Shown here one piece after another: positions 8,964 to 20,273 of a stretch of 64,000 nucleotides of DNA. Source of the stretch: Jiangella endophytica (lineage in GTDB: Bacteria > Actinomycetota > Actinomycetes > Jiangellales > Jiangellaceae); the NCBI RefSeq assembly GCF_003427025.1, contig NZ_QVAI01000022.1, positions 1 through 64,000 of the forward strand. Direction: 5' to 3'. The notes under the pieces were generated by a model that was not told where the DNA came from, did not search any database, and saw only the letters and a program-made list of their open reading frames with translations. Within the stretch, counting starts at the first letter, position 1. Each line of letters begins with the position of its first letter. A program made the translations under genes and the position numbers.

Positions 8964-10058
8964 GTGTTCGAAGGTGTCGAGGCGCTGGTGTCCGAGCACG
9001 CCGAGCTCGAGCAGCGTCTGGCCGACCCGTCGGTGCATTCCGACCCCGCGCTGGCCAAGCGGCTGAACCGGCGCTACGCCGAGCTGTCGGCCATCGTCGA
9101 GGCGTACGCCGGCTGGCGGCAGGCCGGCGACGACCGCGCCGCCGCACTGGAGCTGGCCGCCGACGATTCCGCCTTCGCCGCCGAGGCGGCCGAGCTGGCG
9201 ACCCGGCAGGACGGCCTCGCCGAACGGCTGCGCATGCTGCTGCTGCCGCGCGACCCCAACGACGACCGCGACGCGATCATGGAGATCAAGGCGGGCGAGG
9301 GTGGCGCCGAGTCGGCGCTGTTCGCCGGCGATCTGCTGCGCATGTACCTGCGCTTCGCCGAGCGGGCCGGCTGGAGCACCCAGGTGCTCGACGCCGAGGA
9401 GTCCGACCTCGGCGGCTACAAGGACGTCTCCGTGGCGGTGAAGGCCCGCGGCTCCGCCGAGCCCGGCACGGCGCCGTTCGCTCGGCTCAAGTACGAGGGT
9501 GGCGTGCACCGCGTCCAGCGGGTCCCGGTCACCGAGAGCCAGGGTCGCATCCACACGTCGGCGGCCGGCGTCCTGGTGCTGCCCGAGGCCATCGAAGACG
9601 ATGCTGAGGGTGTCATCGATCCCAACGACCTGCGCATCGACGTGTTCCGGTCCTCCGGCCCCGGCGGGCAGAGCGTCAACACCACCGACTCCGCGGTGCG
9701 CATCACGCACCTGCCCACCGGCATCGTGGTCTCCTGCCAGAACGAGAAGAGCCAGCTGCAGAACAAGGAGCAGGCGATGCGCATCCTGCGCGCCCGGCTG
9801 CTGGCGGCGGCGCAGGAGGAGGCCGAGCGCGAGGCGTCCGACGCGCGGCGCAGCCAGGTGCGCACCGTCGACCGCTCCGAGCGGGTGCGCACCTACAACT
9901 ACCCCGAGAACCGCATCTCCGACCACCGCACCGGCTACAAGGCGTACAACCTCGACGCCGTGCTCGACGGCGACCTCGGCCCGGTCGTGCAGTCGCTGGT
10001 CGACGCCGACGCCGAGGCGGCGCTGGCGGCCACCGCCGAGGGCGGTGACGGCGCATGA
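8964..10058 (+). CDS. prfA: Peptide chain release factor 1
   Basis: Reads UAA and UAG stop codons and triggers peptide release. The 364-residue protein has the PVT form of the PxT stop-reading tripeptide, which marks RF1 rather than RF2, and the catalytic GGQ at 234-236, whose Gln is methylated by the product of the next gene. The GTG start follows GGAAGGAG. The stop overlaps prmC (ATGA), so factor and methylase are co-translated. Confidence 0.98.
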   Translation: MFEGVEALVSEHAELEQRLADPSVHSDPALAKRLNRRYAELSAIVEAYAGWRQAGDDRAAALELAADDSAFAAEAAELATRQDGLAERLRMLLLPRDPNDDRDAIMEIKAGEGGAESALFAGDLLRMYLRFAERAGWSTQVLDAEESDLGGYKDVSVAVKARGSAEPGTAPFARLKYEGGVHRVQRVPVTESQGRIHTSAAGVLVLPEAIEDDAEGVIDPNDLRIDVFRSSGPGGQSVNTTDSAVRITHLPTGIVVSCQNEKSQLQNKEQAMRILRARLLAAAQEEAEREASDARRSQVRTVDRSERVRTYNYPENRISDHRTGYKAYNLDAVLDGDLGPVVQSLVDADAEAALAATAEGGDGA

Positions 10059-10924
10059 GCGCGGCGCCGCTGCTCGAGCAGCTCCGCGTCGCCACCGGAG
10101 TGCTGACCGCGGCCGAGGTGCCGTCGCCGCGGCACGACGCCGAGGCGCTGGCCGCGCACGTCCTCGGCGTCGAGCGCGCGACGCTGCTGTCGCAGCCCGA
10201 CCCCGACGACTCCTTCGCGCCCCGGTTCGAGGAGCTGGTCCGCCGCCGCGCCGGCCGTGAGCCGCTGCAGCACCTCACCGGCCTCGCGCCCTTCCGGCAC
10301 CTGACACTGCAGGTCGGGCCCGGGGTGTTCATCCCGCGGCCGGAGACCGAGCTGACCGCCGGCACGGCCATCGACGAGGCCCGGGCGGTGGTCGAAGCGG
10401 GCCGGGTGCCGGTCGTCGTCGACCTGTTCTCCGGTTCCGGCGCCATCGCCGTCTCCGTCGCCACCGAGGTGCGCCCGGTCATGGTGCACGCCGTCGAGCG
10501 CGAGGACGACGCCGTCGCCTGGTTGCGCCGCAACGCCGCCGGCAACTCCGTCATCGTGCACCGCGACGACGTCGCGCTGGTCGCCGAGCGCAGCCTGTCG
10601 ATGCTGCTGGGGCAGGTCGACGTCGTGGCCGCGAACCCGCCGTACATCCCGGCCGACGCCACCATCCGCGACCCCGAGGTGGCCGAGTACGACCCGCCGG
10701 CCGCGCTGTGGTCCGGCGCCGACGGCCTCGACGCCATGCGGGTGCTGGCCGAGGTCGGCGCCCGGCTGCTGCGCCCCGGCGGCCTGCTGGTGGCCGAGCA
10801 CGCCGACGTGCAGGGCGGGGCGGCTCCCGAGGTGTTCCGTCGGCACGGCTCCTGGGCCGAGGTCGCGGACCATCTGGATCTCGCGGGCCGCCCGCGGTAC
10901 GTCACCGCGCGTCGTGCGGGATGA
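10055..10924 (+). CDS. prmC: Release factor glutamine methyltransferase
   Basis: SAM-dependent enzyme that methylates the Gln of GGQ in release factors. The 289-residue protein has an N-terminal helical substrate domain, the SAM loop [13 protein letters not shown] and the catalytic NPPY motif at 194-197. Its ATG overlaps the prfA stop, fitting the functional pair. Confidence 0.97.
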   Translation: MSAAPLLEQLRVATGVLTAAEVPSPRHDAEALAAHVLGVERATLLSQPDPDDSFAPRFEELVRRRAGREPLQHLTGLAPFRHLTLQVGPGVFIPRPETELTAGTAIDEARAVVEAGRVPVVVDLFSGSGAIAVSVATEVRPVMVHAVEREDDAVAWLRRNAAGNSVIVHRDDVALVAERSLSMLLGQVDVVAANPPYIPADATIRDPEVAEYDPPAALWSGADGLDAMRVLAEVGARLLRPGGLLVAEHADVQGGAAPEVFRRHGSWAEVADHLDLAGRPRYVTARRAG

Positions 10925-10931
10925 TGTCTGC

Positions 10932-11579
10932 GTGAGACCGCTGTACGACTGCTCCGACGAGACCAAGCGGCAGCGCGGCATCGCCGCCGCGGCCCGCGCC
11001 ATCCGCAACGGCAAGCTCATCGTGTTGCCCACCGACACCGTCTACGGCGTCGGCGCCGACGCGTTCACGCCCGAGGCCGTCGCGGCGTTGCTGCAGGCCA
11101 AGGGCCGTGGCCGCGACATGCCGGTGCCGGTGCTGGTCGGCTCACCGGCCACGCTGGGCGGCGTCGCGGTCACCGACAAGACCATCGACGCGCTGGTCGA
11201 AGCGTTCTGGCCCGGCGGGCTGACGCTCATCTGCCGCCAGCAGCCGTCGGTGCGCTGGGACCTCGGCGACACCGGCGGCACCGTCGCGGTGCGCATGCCC
11301 GACCACGAGGTGGCCGTCGAGGTGCTGAAGACGACCGGCCCGCTGGCCGTCAGCAGTGCCAACGCCACCGGGCAGCCGCCGGCGCGGTCCGCGCGCGACG
11401 CCCGCGACCAGCTCGGCGACTCCGTCGCGGTCTACCTCGAGGCCGGCGACACCGAGAGCGACACGCCGTCGACCATCGTCGACGTCTCCGGCGATCTTCC
11501 GCGGGTGCTGCGGCAGGGCGCGCTCGGCCTGACCGAGCTGCAGTCCGTCGTTCCCGAGCTGCAGGGCCCGGAAAGCTAG
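10932..11579 (+). CDS. tsaC: L-threonylcarbamoyladenylate synthase (TsaC/Sua5)
   Basis: Makes threonylcarbamoyl-AMP from threonine, bicarbonate and ATP, the first step of the t6A modification of tRNAs that read ANN codons. The 215-residue protein is one YrdC domain with the signature LPTDTVYGVGADAF near the N-terminus and a basic binding surface (KGRGRDMPVPVLV). It is the short form without the Sua5 C-terminal domain. The GTG at 10932 was preferred to one at 10914 inside prmC. The prmC-tsaC order is common in actinobacteria. Confidence 0.93.
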   Translation: MRPLYDCSDETKRQRGIAAAARAIRNGKLIVLPTDTVYGVGADAFTPEAVAALLQAKGRGRDMPVPVLVGSPATLGGVAVTDKTIDALVEAFWPGGLTLICRQQPSVRWDLGDTGGTVAVRMPDHEVAVEVLKTTGPLAVSSANATGQPPARSARDARDQLGDSVAVYLEAGDTESDTPSTIVDVSGDLPRVLRQGALGLTELQSVVPELQGPES

Positions 11580-11593
11580 GAGACGGTCGCCCG

Positions 11594-12709
11594 GTGCGCG
11601 AGTATCTACTGACCTTCTTCATCGCGGCTTCGGTCACGTACCTGGTGGTGGGGCTCGCCGGACGGTTCGCGTACTGGGTCGGCGCGGTGCCGCCGACCCG
11701 CGACCGCGACGTCCACCGCGAGCCGGTGCCGCGGCTGGGCGGCATCGCGATGCTGGTCGGCATGCTGGTCGCGATGCTCGTGGCCAGCTACCTGCCGCGC
11801 ATGCGCAACGTGTTCACGGAGTCCAGCGACGCGTGGGCACTGATCCTCGCCGCGGTCGTCATCTGCCTCATCGGCGTCGCCGACGACATCTGGGACCTGT
11901 CCGCGCTGGCCAAGTTCGCCGGTCAGGTGGTCGCGGCCGGCCTGCTGGTCGCGCTGGGCGTGCAGCTGCTCTACCTGCCGCTACCCGGCGGCACGTTCGT
12001 GCTCGACCAAACCCAGGGCGCCATCATGACCGTCGTGCTGGTGGTCGGCGCCACCAACGCGGTGAACTTCGTCGACGGCCTCGACGGCCTGGCCGCGGGT
12101 GTGGTCGGCATCGGCGCCGCGGCCTTCTTCTCCTACGCCTACCTGCTGTCTGTCGAGAACAACAACACCTCGTACATGACGACGTCGGCGCTGGTGTCCG
12201 TGGTCGTCGTGGGCATCTGCGCCGGGCTGCTGCCGCACAACGCGCACCCGGCGAAGATCTTCATGGGCGACTCCGGCGCCATGTTGATCGGGCTGCTGCT
12301 CGCGGCCGGCTCGATCAGCCTGACCGGCCGGCTGCCCAGCCAGGACGTCGACACCTCCAGCTTCCTGCTCACGCTGCTGCCGCTGGTGCTGCCCCTGGCG
12401 GTCATCCTGCTGCCGTTCCTCGACATGATGCTGGCCGTCGTGCGCCGCACCCGGGCCGGCAAGTCGCCGTTCGCGCCGGACAAGATGCACCTGCACCACC
12501 GGTTGCTGGAGATCGGCCACTCGCAGTGGCGCGCGGTCGCGATCATGTGGGTGTGGGCGGCGCTGGTCTCCGGCGGCCTGGTGGTCATCGCGCTGGTGGG
12601 CGGCTGGACCACCTACGTGCTGCTGGCGCTCGCCGTGGTTGTGATGATCGCCTTCACCACGGGCCATCCGCGCCGCTTGTTCCGCCGTGGACAGCCGTCG
12701 ACCGTGTGA
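11594..12709 (+). CDS. wecA: Undecaprenyl-phosphate GlcNAc-1-phosphate transferase family (WecA/TagO)
   Basis: Integral membrane enzyme that moves a sugar-1-phosphate from a UDP-sugar to the lipid carrier and starts synthesis of a cell-wall glycan. The 371-residue protein has about ten to eleven membrane segments, the Asp pair in GVADDIWDLS, the segment NFVDGLDGLAAG and a cytosolic MHLHHRLLEIGH loop typical of the WecA branch. The exact sugar is not determined by sequence. It lies between tsaC and the ATP synthase operon, as in mycobacteria. Confidence 0.9.
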   Translation: MREYLLTFFIAASVTYLVVGLAGRFAYWVGAVPPTRDRDVHREPVPRLGGIAMLVGMLVAMLVASYLPRMRNVFTESSDAWALILAAVVICLIGVADDIWDLSALAKFAGQVVAAGLLVALGVQLLYLPLPGGTFVLDQTQGAIMTVVLVVGATNAVNFVDGLDGLAAGVVGIGAAAFFSYAYLLSVENNNTSYMTTSALVSVVVVGICAGLLPHNAHPAKIFMGDSGAMLIGLLLAAGSISLTGRLPSQDVDTSSFLLTLLPLVLPLAVILLPFLDMMLAVVRRTRAGKSPFAPDKMHLHHRLLEIGHSQWRAVAIMWVWAALVSGGLVVIALVGGWTTYVLLALAVVVMIAFTTGHPRRLFRRGQPSTV

Positions 12710-12734
12710 GAAATGGCACCTCGGGACGGCCAGG

Positions 12735-12740
12735 TAGGCT
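12735..12740 (+). promoter_or_regulatory. Candidate -10 box before the AtpI-like gene
   Basis: TAGGCT lies 9 bases before the ATG at 12750, and no good ribosome site is present between them, which suggests a near-leaderless transcript. No clear -35. Confidence 0.35.
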
Positions 12741-12749
12741 GATGCCGCC

Positions 12750-13199
12750 ATGAGCGAATCCCCTTCCCCGCCGCCGCGCCGCCGTAGCCCGGCCGCAGCC
12801 GCCCGGCCGGCGTTGCTGCTCACCGCGGCTGCCGGCGCCGCCTGTGCCGTCACGGCCGCGCTGGTCTCCGGCGGCGCCGCCCTGTGGTCCGCCGTCATCG
12901 CCGCGGTGCTGGTCATCGCGTTCTTCGCCAGCGGTGCGCTGCCCGTGCTGCTGGCTCGGCACCTGCCGCCCAGCGGGCTGGCCGGCGCCGGCGTGCTGAT
13001 CGTCACCTACAGCCTGCGGCTGGCGTTGGTCTTCATCGGTCTCGGCGTCCTGACCAGCATCGACAGCATCGACGAGCGCGCGCTCGGGCTGTCGCTGATG
13101 GTCTGCGCGCTGGTCTACACCCTCACCTACGCGGTGACGATGTTCCGCGAGAACGCCCGCGGTGCACAGCCCGCGGTACGGACCGGCACACCGAAATGA
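12750..13199 (+). CDS. Four-helix membrane protein, ATP synthase subunit I-like
   Basis: A 149-residue protein with a basic Pro/Arg-rich N-terminus and four predicted membrane segments (about 25-43, 47-68, 83-103 and 112-132), the size and topology of the UncI/AtpI superfamily. That family helps assemble the Fo ring or move Mg ions in some bacteria. Its place just before the atp genes supports the call. Sequence conservation is low, so function is inferred from position and shape. Confidence 0.65.
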   Translation: MSESPSPPPRRRSPAAAARPALLLTAAAGAACAVTAALVSGGAALWSAVIAAVLVIAFFASGALPVLLARHLPPSGLAGAGVLIVTYSLRLALVFIGLGVLTSIDSIDERALGLSLMVCALVYTLTYAVTMFRENARGAQPAVRTGTPK

Positions 13200-13265
13200 C
13201 CTTCGTCTCGACATGCCTCCGCGCCCTTAGTGGGACCCGATTTCGTTACCGGCAAGGGCACCCAG

Positions 13266-13271
13266 TAGTAT
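13266..13271 (+). promoter_or_regulatory. Candidate promoter of the atp operon
   Basis: TAGTAT lies 10 bases before the ATG of the small AtpZ-like gene, so transcription would begin a few bases from the start codon. The -35 is not clear. Confidence 0.4.
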
Positions 13272-13281
13272 TCGAGGCGCC

Positions 13282-13494
13282 ATGAGTCCGGACGATCCTG
13301 ATGACGTGCGTCAGACGGATCAGAACGGTGCGTGGGATGCCTTCGCACTGGTCGTGTCCGGAGTAGCAGTATGGGGTGGCGTCGGCTGGCTCGTCTCCGA
13401 GTGGCTCAACAGCCGCGCGTTCCTCGTACTGGGGCTCTTGGTAGGGATGGGTGCCGCTCTGTACCTCGTATGGGTCAGATACGGTAAGCCCTGA
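13282..13494 (+). CDS. AtpZ/AtpI-family small membrane protein
   Basis: A 70-residue protein with an acidic N-terminus and two membrane helices (about 20-38 and 45-63), joined by a short polar loop. Proteins of this shape are encoded first in many F-type ATP synthase operons; the AtpZ-AtpI pair has been linked to Mg and Ca transport and to enzyme stability. No catalytic motif is expected. The next gene is atpB, 52 bases on. Confidence 0.8.
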   Translation: MSPDDPDDVRQTDQNGAWDAFALVVSGVAVWGGVGWLVSEWLNSRAFLVLGLLVGMGAALYLVWVRYGKP

Positions 13495-13546
13495 CCTGGC
13501 CCTTCCCAGACGGGCGCGTCCGCGAGCGCGCTGAAGAAAGGACCAC

Positions 13547-14332
13547 GTGAGCACTCGGATCGTGGCCGAGTCGGGATTCCACAGTCCCGGGCCGGCCGAC
13601 TTCGATTTCCCGCCGCTCTTCGGCGAGGGCACGTTCTTCACGAAGCCGATGTTGATCGTCGTGCTCGGCACGATCGCCGTCGGCGCTTTCTTCTACTTCG
13701 CCGCACGACGCAGCACGCTTGTTCCGGGGAAGTTGCAGTTCGCTGGTGAGGCCGTTTACGGGTTCATCCGCGACGGCGTCGCCCGCGACACGATCGGTCG
13801 CGAGGGCATCAAGTACGTGCCCTATCTCGTGACCGTCTTCTCGTTCCTCGCGGTGCTGAACCTCTCCGGCATCATCCCGGTGCTCCAGCTGCCGGCGACC
13901 TCGAAGATCGCTATCCCGCTGTTCCTCGCGGTGATCTCGTGGATCATCTACAACTACGTGGGCATCAAGCGCCAGGGCTTCGGCGGCTACTTCAAGAACA
14001 TGATGTTCCCGCCCGGAGTTCCGAAGGCGATCTACCCGCTGCTGGCACCGCTGGAATTCTTCTCGACCTTCCTCGTGCGGCCGGTGACGCTCACTCTTCG
14101 TCTCACGTTCAACATGTTCGCCGGCCACCTGGTCCTGTTGCTGACCATCCTCGGCGGTGAGTACCTGCTCTTCGAATACCAGGGCGTGGCAGGCATCGCC
14201 GCGGGCAGCGTCTCCATTCTGTTCAGCATCGTCCTCACGTTCTTCGAGGGTTTCGTCCAGATTCTGCAGGCGTACGTTTTCGTTCTGCTCTCCGCCATTT
14301 ACATCGGCGGCGCTCTCTCCCACGAGCACTGA
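13547..14332 (+). CDS. atpB: ATP synthase Fo subunit a
   Basis: Membrane stator subunit that forms the proton half-channels next to the c-ring. The 261-residue protein has about six helices. The family helix LTLRLTFNMFAGH carries the essential arginine, Arg185. The GTG start follows AAGAAAGGA. First structural gene of atpBEFHAGDC. Confidence 0.97.
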   Translation: MSTRIVAESGFHSPGPADFDFPPLFGEGTFFTKPMLIVVLGTIAVGAFFYFAARRSTLVPGKLQFAGEAVYGFIRDGVARDTIGREGIKYVPYLVTVFSFLAVLNLSGIIPVLQLPATSKIAIPLFLAVISWIIYNYVGIKRQGFGGYFKNMMFPPGVPKAIYPLLAPLEFFSTFLVRPVTLTLRLTFNMFAGHLVLLLTILGGEYLLFEYQGVAGIAAGSVSILFSIVLTFFEGFVQILQAYVFVLLSAIYIGGALSHEH

Positions 14333-14358
14333 GCTTCACCTAAAGGAAAGGAAGAAAG

Positions 14359-14562
14359 ATGGACGGCTCGCTCAACATGGTCGGTCTCGGCCTCGCGGCC
14401 ATCGGCCCGGGCGTCGGTATCGGCCTGATCTTTGCCGCCTACATCAACGGCGTGGCCCGTCAGCCGGAGGCTCGCAGCGTGCTGCAGGGCATCGCGATCC
14501 TCGGCTTCGCTCTCGCTGAGGCGCTGTTCATCATCGCCATCGGCCTCGCCTTCGCCCTCTAG
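14359..14562 (+). CDS. atpE: ATP synthase Fo subunit c
   Basis: Proteolipid of the rotor ring, 67 residues in two helices joined by the polar loop ARQPE (33-37). The proton-carrying carboxylate is Glu54 in ALAEAL. The helix has a GxGxG run (16-22). The corresponding mycobacterial subunit is the bedaquiline target. It follows a strong GAAAGGAAGAAAG site, as expected for the most abundant subunit. Confidence 0.97.
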   Translation: MDGSLNMVGLGLAAIGPGVGIGLIFAAYINGVARQPEARSVLQGIAILGFALAEALFIIAIGLAFAL

Positions 14563-14564
14563 TC

Positions 14565-15149
14565 ATGACGATCTCGATCGCATCGAGCGCCTCGGTCCTC
14601 GCCGCGGAGGACGGGCCGAGCCCGCTGCTGCCGCATACGTCCGAGCTGATCGTCGGTCTGGTCGCCTTCGCTCTGCTGTTCTTCTTCCTCCGCGCGAAGG
14701 TCTACCCGATCTTCGAGAAGACCTACGCGGAGCGCGCCGCCGCCATCCAGGGCGGCGCCAAGAAGGCCGAGGAGGCGCAGGCCGAGGCTCAGCACCTGCT
14801 CGAGGAGTACCGCGCTCAGCTGGCCGACGCCCGTAGCGAGGCGGCTCGCATCCGCGAGGACGCCAAGCAGCAGGGCGCGGCCATCATCGCGCAGGCTCGC
14901 GAGGACGCCGAGACCGAGGCCAAGCGGGTTGCCGCGCGGGCCGAGGCACAGCTGCAGGCCGAGCGCGAGCAGGTGCTGCGTGAACTGCGCGGCGAGGTCG
15001 GCACGCTGGCGACCACGCTGGCCGGCAAGGTGGTCGGCGAGTCGCTGCAGGACGACGACCGGTCCCGCCGCGTCGTCGAGCGGTTCCTGACCGACCTCGA
15101 GACCGCCCAGGCCTCCGACGCCGCGACGCCGGCCAGTGGGGATGCGTGA
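14565..15149 (+). CDS. atpF: ATP synthase Fo subunit b
   Basis: Peripheral stalk subunit that links Fo to F1. The 194-residue protein has one membrane segment at about 25-43 and then a long charged coiled coil (about 50-165) rich in Ala, Glu and Arg. It starts 2 bases after the atpE stop and its own stop overlaps the atpH start, so coupling is tight. Confidence 0.95.
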   Translation: MTISIASSASVLAAEDGPSPLLPHTSELIVGLVAFALLFFFLRAKVYPIFEKTYAERAAAIQGGAKKAEEAQAEAQHLLEEYRAQLADARSEAARIREDAKQQGAAIIAQAREDAETEAKRVAARAEAQLQAEREQVLRELRGEVGTLATTLAGKVVGESLQDDDRSRRVVERFLTDLETAQASDAATPASGDA

Positions 15150-15964
15150 GCATGCCTGAACACACCCAGGGCGGCGAGCTGCGGCTGCGGTTCGAGAGCA
15201 TCGTCGACCAGGCCGCCGACCGCGCGTCGGCGGTCGGCGACGCCCTGTTCGCGTTCGCGAACCTGCTCGACTCCCGTCCGTCGGTGCGCCGTGCGCTCAC
15301 CGACACCGGCCGGACGCCCGACGACCGCGAGGCGCTCGTGCGCCGCCTGGTCGGCGACCGCATCGAGCCGGCCGCGACGGACGTCCTCGCCGCGGCCGCG
15401 CGGGAGCGCTGGGCGAACCCGGGCGACCTCACCTCCGCGGTCGAGGAGTTCGGCCTCCAGGCGGTCCTGCTGGCCGCCCGGTCGGGCGGCCGCCTCGACG
15501 CCGTCGAGGAGGAGATCTTCCGCTTCGGGCTGGTCGTGCGCGACAACCGCGACCTGCGCTCGGCGCTGATCGATCGCGCCGCTCCCGCCGACGCGCGGGT
15601 GGACCTCGTGCGGACGCTGCTGCGCGACAAGGCGGCACCCGAGACCGTCGCGCTCATCGAGCACGCGGTCCTGGACCGCCGGGCGCGTAGCCTGGAAGCG
15701 GAGCTGGCTCGCGTCGCCGACTTCGCCGCCCGGCTGCGCCAGCGCCGGGTGGCCGTGGTCCACGTCGCCGCACCGCTTGCCGTCGAACACCGCGAACGGC
15801 TGGAACGAGCGCTGGCGGTCCGCGTCGGCGGCCCGGTCCTGCTGAACGTCGTCGTCGAGCCTGACGTCGTCGGCGGCATCCGGGTCGAGCTCGGCGACGA
15901 GGTCGTCGACGGCACCGTCACCAGCCGCCTCGACGCCGCCCGCCGCCAGCTCGTGGTGAGCTGA
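15146..15964 (+). CDS. atpH: ATP synthase F1 subunit delta
   Basis: Connects the peripheral stalk to the top of F1. The 272-residue protein is longer than the 177 residues of E. coli but normal for actinobacteria. The C-terminal part has the typical delta signature GGIRVELGDEVVDGTVTSRL. The GTG at 15146 overlaps the atpF stop; an ATG six bases later is an alternative. Confidence 0.95.
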   Translation: MSMPEHTQGGELRLRFESIVDQAADRASAVGDALFAFANLLDSRPSVRRALTDTGRTPDDREALVRRLVGDRIEPAATDVLAAAARERWANPGDLTSAVEEFGLQAVLLAARSGGRLDAVEEEIFRFGLVVRDNRDLRSALIDRAAPADARVDLVRTLLRDKAAPETVALIEHAVLDRRARSLEAELARVADFAARLRQRRVAVVHVAAPLAVEHRERLERALAVRVGGPVLLNVVVEPDVVGGIRVELGDEVVDGTVTSRLDAARRQLVVS

Positions 15965-16018
15965 CCGGCACCCCCCAGACTTGAGACCACCGTTCGAAGC
16001 GAGAGAGCAGGAGCAACG

Positions 16019-17698
16019 ATGGCGGAGCTGACTATCCGTCCCGAGGAGATTCGCGAGGCGCTCGACGCCTTCGTCGAGTCCTACCAGCCGGCGGCCGCCG
16101 TCCGCGAAGAGGTCGGCCACGTCGTCATCGCCGGTGACGGCATCGCCCGGGTCGAGGGCCTGCCGTCGGCCATGGCCAACGAGCTGCTGGAGTTCGAGGA
16201 CGGGACCCTCGGGCTGGCGCTGAACCTGGACGTGCGCGAGATCGGTGTCGTCGTGCTCGGCGACTACGCCGGCATCGAGGAGGGCCAGACGGTCCGCCGC
16301 ACCGGCGAGGTGCTGTCGGTCCCGGTCGGCGACGCCTTCCTCGGCCGTGTGGTCGACCCCCTGGGTGCCCCGCTCGACGGGCTCGGCGAGATCAAGGCCG
16401 AGACCCGCCGCGCGCTGGAGCTGCAGGCGCCGACCGTCGTCCAGCGGCAGAAGGTCGCCGAGCCGCTGCAGACCGGCATCAAGGCCATCGACTCCATGAC
16501 CCCGATCGGCCGGGGCCAGCGGCAGCTGATCATCGGTGACCGGCAGACCGGCAAGACCACGGTCGCCGTCGACACCATCCTGAACCAGCTCGACAACTGG
16601 AAGAGCGGCGACAAGAAGAAGCAGGTCCGCTGCATCTACGTCGCGACCGGTCAGAAGGGCTCGACCATCGCGGGCATCCGGCAGCAGCTGGAAGAGGCCG
16701 GTGCGCTCGAGTACACCACCATCGTGGCCTCGCCGGCGTCCGACGCCGCGGGCTTCAAGTACCTGTCGCCGTACACCGGCTCGGCCATCGGCCAGCACTG
16801 GATGTACCAGGGCTACCACGTCCTCATCGTCTTCGACGACCTGTCGAAGCAGGCCGAGGCCTACCGCGCGGTGTCGCTGCTGCTGCGCCGCCCGCCGGGC
16901 CGCGAGGCGTACCCCGGCGACGTCTTCTACCTGCACTCGCGGCTGCTCGAGCGCTGCGCGAAGCTGTCCGACGACCTCGGCGGCGGCTCGATGACCGGCC
17001 TGCCGATCATCGAGACCAAGGCCAACGACGTGTCGGCGTTCATCCCGACCAACGTCATCTCGATCACCGACGGCCAGTGCTTCCTCGAGTCGGACCTGTT
17101 CCACTCGGGTGTCCGCCCGGCCATCAACGTCGGTATCTCGGTCTCCCGCGTCGGTGGCGACGCGCAGATCAAGGCGATGAAGTCGGTCGCCGGCACGCTG
17201 CGCCTCGACCTCGCGCAGTACAACGAGCTCAAGGCGTTCGCGGCGTTCGCGTCCGACCTGGACCCCACCAGCAAGGCGCAGCTGAACCGCGGCGAGCGGC
17301 TCACGGAGCTGCTCAAGCAGCCGCAGTCGGCGCCGCTGTCGGTCGGCCGTGAGGTCGTCTCGATCTGGTCGGGCACCACCGGCAAGCTCGACGACGTCCC
17401 GGTCGAGGACATCCGCCGGTTCGAGGGCGAGTTCCTCGACACCGTCGTGCGCGAGCAGAGCGCGGTGCTCGAGAACATCGAGTCCAGCGGCAAGCTGTCC
17501 GACGACGACATCGCGACGCTCGAGCAGGCGGTCGACGCCTTCAAGCAGACGTACGTCACCGTCTCGGGCCAGCCGCTGATCAAGGACGAGCCGGTCGAGT
17601 CCCTGGGCGAGGGCGAGGAGGACCTGACGGTGCTGCGGCGGCGCACACGCGACGCGCAGGACATCCAGGAGGCCGCTCGTCCCGACGCGGGCGAGTGA
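16019..17698 (+). CDS. atpA: ATP synthase F1 subunit alpha
   Basis: Non-catalytic nucleotide-binding subunit of the F1 hexamer. The 559-residue protein has Walker [10 protein letters not shown] at 173-181 and the alpha signature [14 protein letters not shown]. The last 40 residues extend past the E. coli length, as the actinobacterial C-terminal extension does, which in mycobacteria suppresses ATP hydrolysis. ATG preceded by AGCAGGAGC. Confidence 0.98.
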   Translation: MAELTIRPEEIREALDAFVESYQPAAAVREEVGHVVIAGDGIARVEGLPSAMANELLEFEDGTLGLALNLDVREIGVVVLGDYAGIEEGQTVRRTGEVLSVPVGDAFLGRVVDPLGAPLDGLGEIKAETRRALELQAPTVVQRQKVAEPLQTGIKAIDSMTPIGRGQRQLIIGDRQTGKTTVAVDTILNQLDNWKSGDKKKQVRCIYVATGQKGSTIAGIRQQLEEAGALEYTTIVASPASDAAGFKYLSPYTGSAIGQHWMYQGYHVLIVFDDLSKQAEAYRAVSLLLRRPPGREAYPGDVFYLHSRLLERCAKLSDDLGGGSMTGLPIIETKANDVSAFIPTNVISITDGQCFLESDLFHSGVRPAINVGISVSRVGGDAQIKAMKSVAGTLRLDLAQYNELKAFAAFASDLDPTSKAQLNRGERLTELLKQPQSAPLSVGREVVSIWSGTTGKLDDVPVEDIRRFEGEFLDTVVREQSAVLENIESSGKLSDDDIATLEQAVDAFKQTYVTVSGQPLIKDEPVESLGEGEEDLTVLRRRTRDAQDIQEAARPDAGE

Positions 17699-17747
17699 GC
17701 GTGACCGTCATGTCGTACCGAGGCCCTGAAGGGAGGTCGCACGCGTA

Positions 17748-18731
17748 ATGGGAGCTCAAATTCGTGAGCTGCGGCAGCGCATCCGCTCCGTCGAGTCGAT
17801 CAAGAAGATCACCCGCGCCCAGGAGCTCATCGCGACCTCGCGGATCGCGCGGGCCCAGCAGTACGCCGAGGCCGCGCGGCCGTACAGCCAGGCGCTGGTG
17901 CGGGCCATGGAGGCCGCGGCCGAACGGGCCCGGCTGGACAACCCGCTGCTCGAGGGCGTCGAACAGCCGCGCCGGTCGGCGATCCTCGTCGTCAGCAGCG
18001 ACGGCGGCTTCGCCGGCGCCTACTCCGCCAACGTCATCCGGCAGAGCGAGGCGCTGGCCGGCCTGCTGCGCGAGCAGGGCCAGGAGGTCGTGCCGTACGT
18101 CGTCGGCCGCAAGGGCGTCAGCTGGTTCACGTTCCGCGGGCGCGAGCTCGGCGGGCAGTACGTGGGCTTCACCGGCCGGCCGTCCTACGCCGACGCGCGG
18201 CGCATCGCCGACGACCTCCTCGAGGCCATCAACACCCCGACCGAAGAGGGCGGCGTCGACGAGATCCACATCGTCTCGACGCACTTCCGCAACATGGTCA
18301 CGCAGCAGGTCCGGGCCCGCCGGCTCTTCCCGATCATGGTCGAGGACGTGCCGGAGGAGCTGCACCACGCCGAGGCCGGCGCGGTGCGGACCGACGACGG
18401 CGGCCCGAGCGGCTCCGCCGGCTCCTCCAACGGACGGCCCGCACGCACCGACGTGCTGCCGCTCTACGAGTTCGAGCCGTCGGCCGACGAGGTGCTCGAC
18501 GCGCTGCTCCCGCAGTACGCCGGCAACCTCGTCTACACCGCGCTGCTCGACGCCGCCGCGTCGGAGTGGGCGGCCCGGCGCCGGGCCATGAAGAACGCCA
18601 CGGACAACGCCGGTGAGCTGCAGGAGACGCTCACCCGCCAGTCCAACTCGGCTCGCCAGGCCGAGATCACCCAGGAAATCAGCGAGATCGTCGGCGGCGC
18701 GGACGCGCTGGCGTCCGCAGGGAGCGAGTAG
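17748..18731 (+). CDS. atpG: ATP synthase F1 subunit gamma
   Basis: Central rotor shaft. The 327-residue protein has the conserved coiled-coil N-terminus (IRSVESIKKITRAQELIA) and C-terminus (ATDNAGELQETLTRQSN). An insert of Gly/Ser-rich residues (about 205-227) is longer than in E. coli, as in other actinobacterial gamma subunits. ATG preceded by GGGAGGT. Confidence 0.97.
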   Translation: MGAQIRELRQRIRSVESIKKITRAQELIATSRIARAQQYAEAARPYSQALVRAMEAAAERARLDNPLLEGVEQPRRSAILVVSSDGGFAGAYSANVIRQSEALAGLLREQGQEVVPYVVGRKGVSWFTFRGRELGGQYVGFTGRPSYADARRIADDLLEAINTPTEEGGVDEIHIVSTHFRNMVTQQVRARRLFPIMVEDVPEELHHAEAGAVRTDDGGPSGSAGSSNGRPARTDVLPLYEFEPSADEVLDALLPQYAGNLVYTALLDAAASEWAARRRAMKNATDNAGELQETLTRQSNSARQAEITQEISEIVGGADALASAGSE

Positions 18732-20189
<1,458 letters not shown>

Positions 20190-20204
20190 GGCTGACATTC
20201 CACG

Positions 20205-20254
20205 GTGACCGGCAGGGAGTCGTCCTCCTCGGGAGGCGGCTCCCTGCCGGTCAC
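20205..20254 (+). promoter_or_regulatory. Long hairpin between atpD and atpC
   Basis: A perfect 15-base inverted repeat (20205-20219 with 20240-20254, arm GTGACCGGCAGGGAG) encloses 20 bases that contain a second small stem (CCTCC with GGAGG). It lies 15 bases after the atpD stop and 19 bases before the atpC start, without a U-tract. It could be an RNA-processing or partial-termination element that tunes subunit ratio. Confidence 0.8.
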
Positions 20255-20273
20255 GGGGAGAAAGGGAAAGATC

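Noticed and set aside
20205..20273. N-terminal extension of atpC from GTG 20205
   Set aside because: The extension encodes only the hairpin, and a good ribosome site precedes the GTG at 20274.
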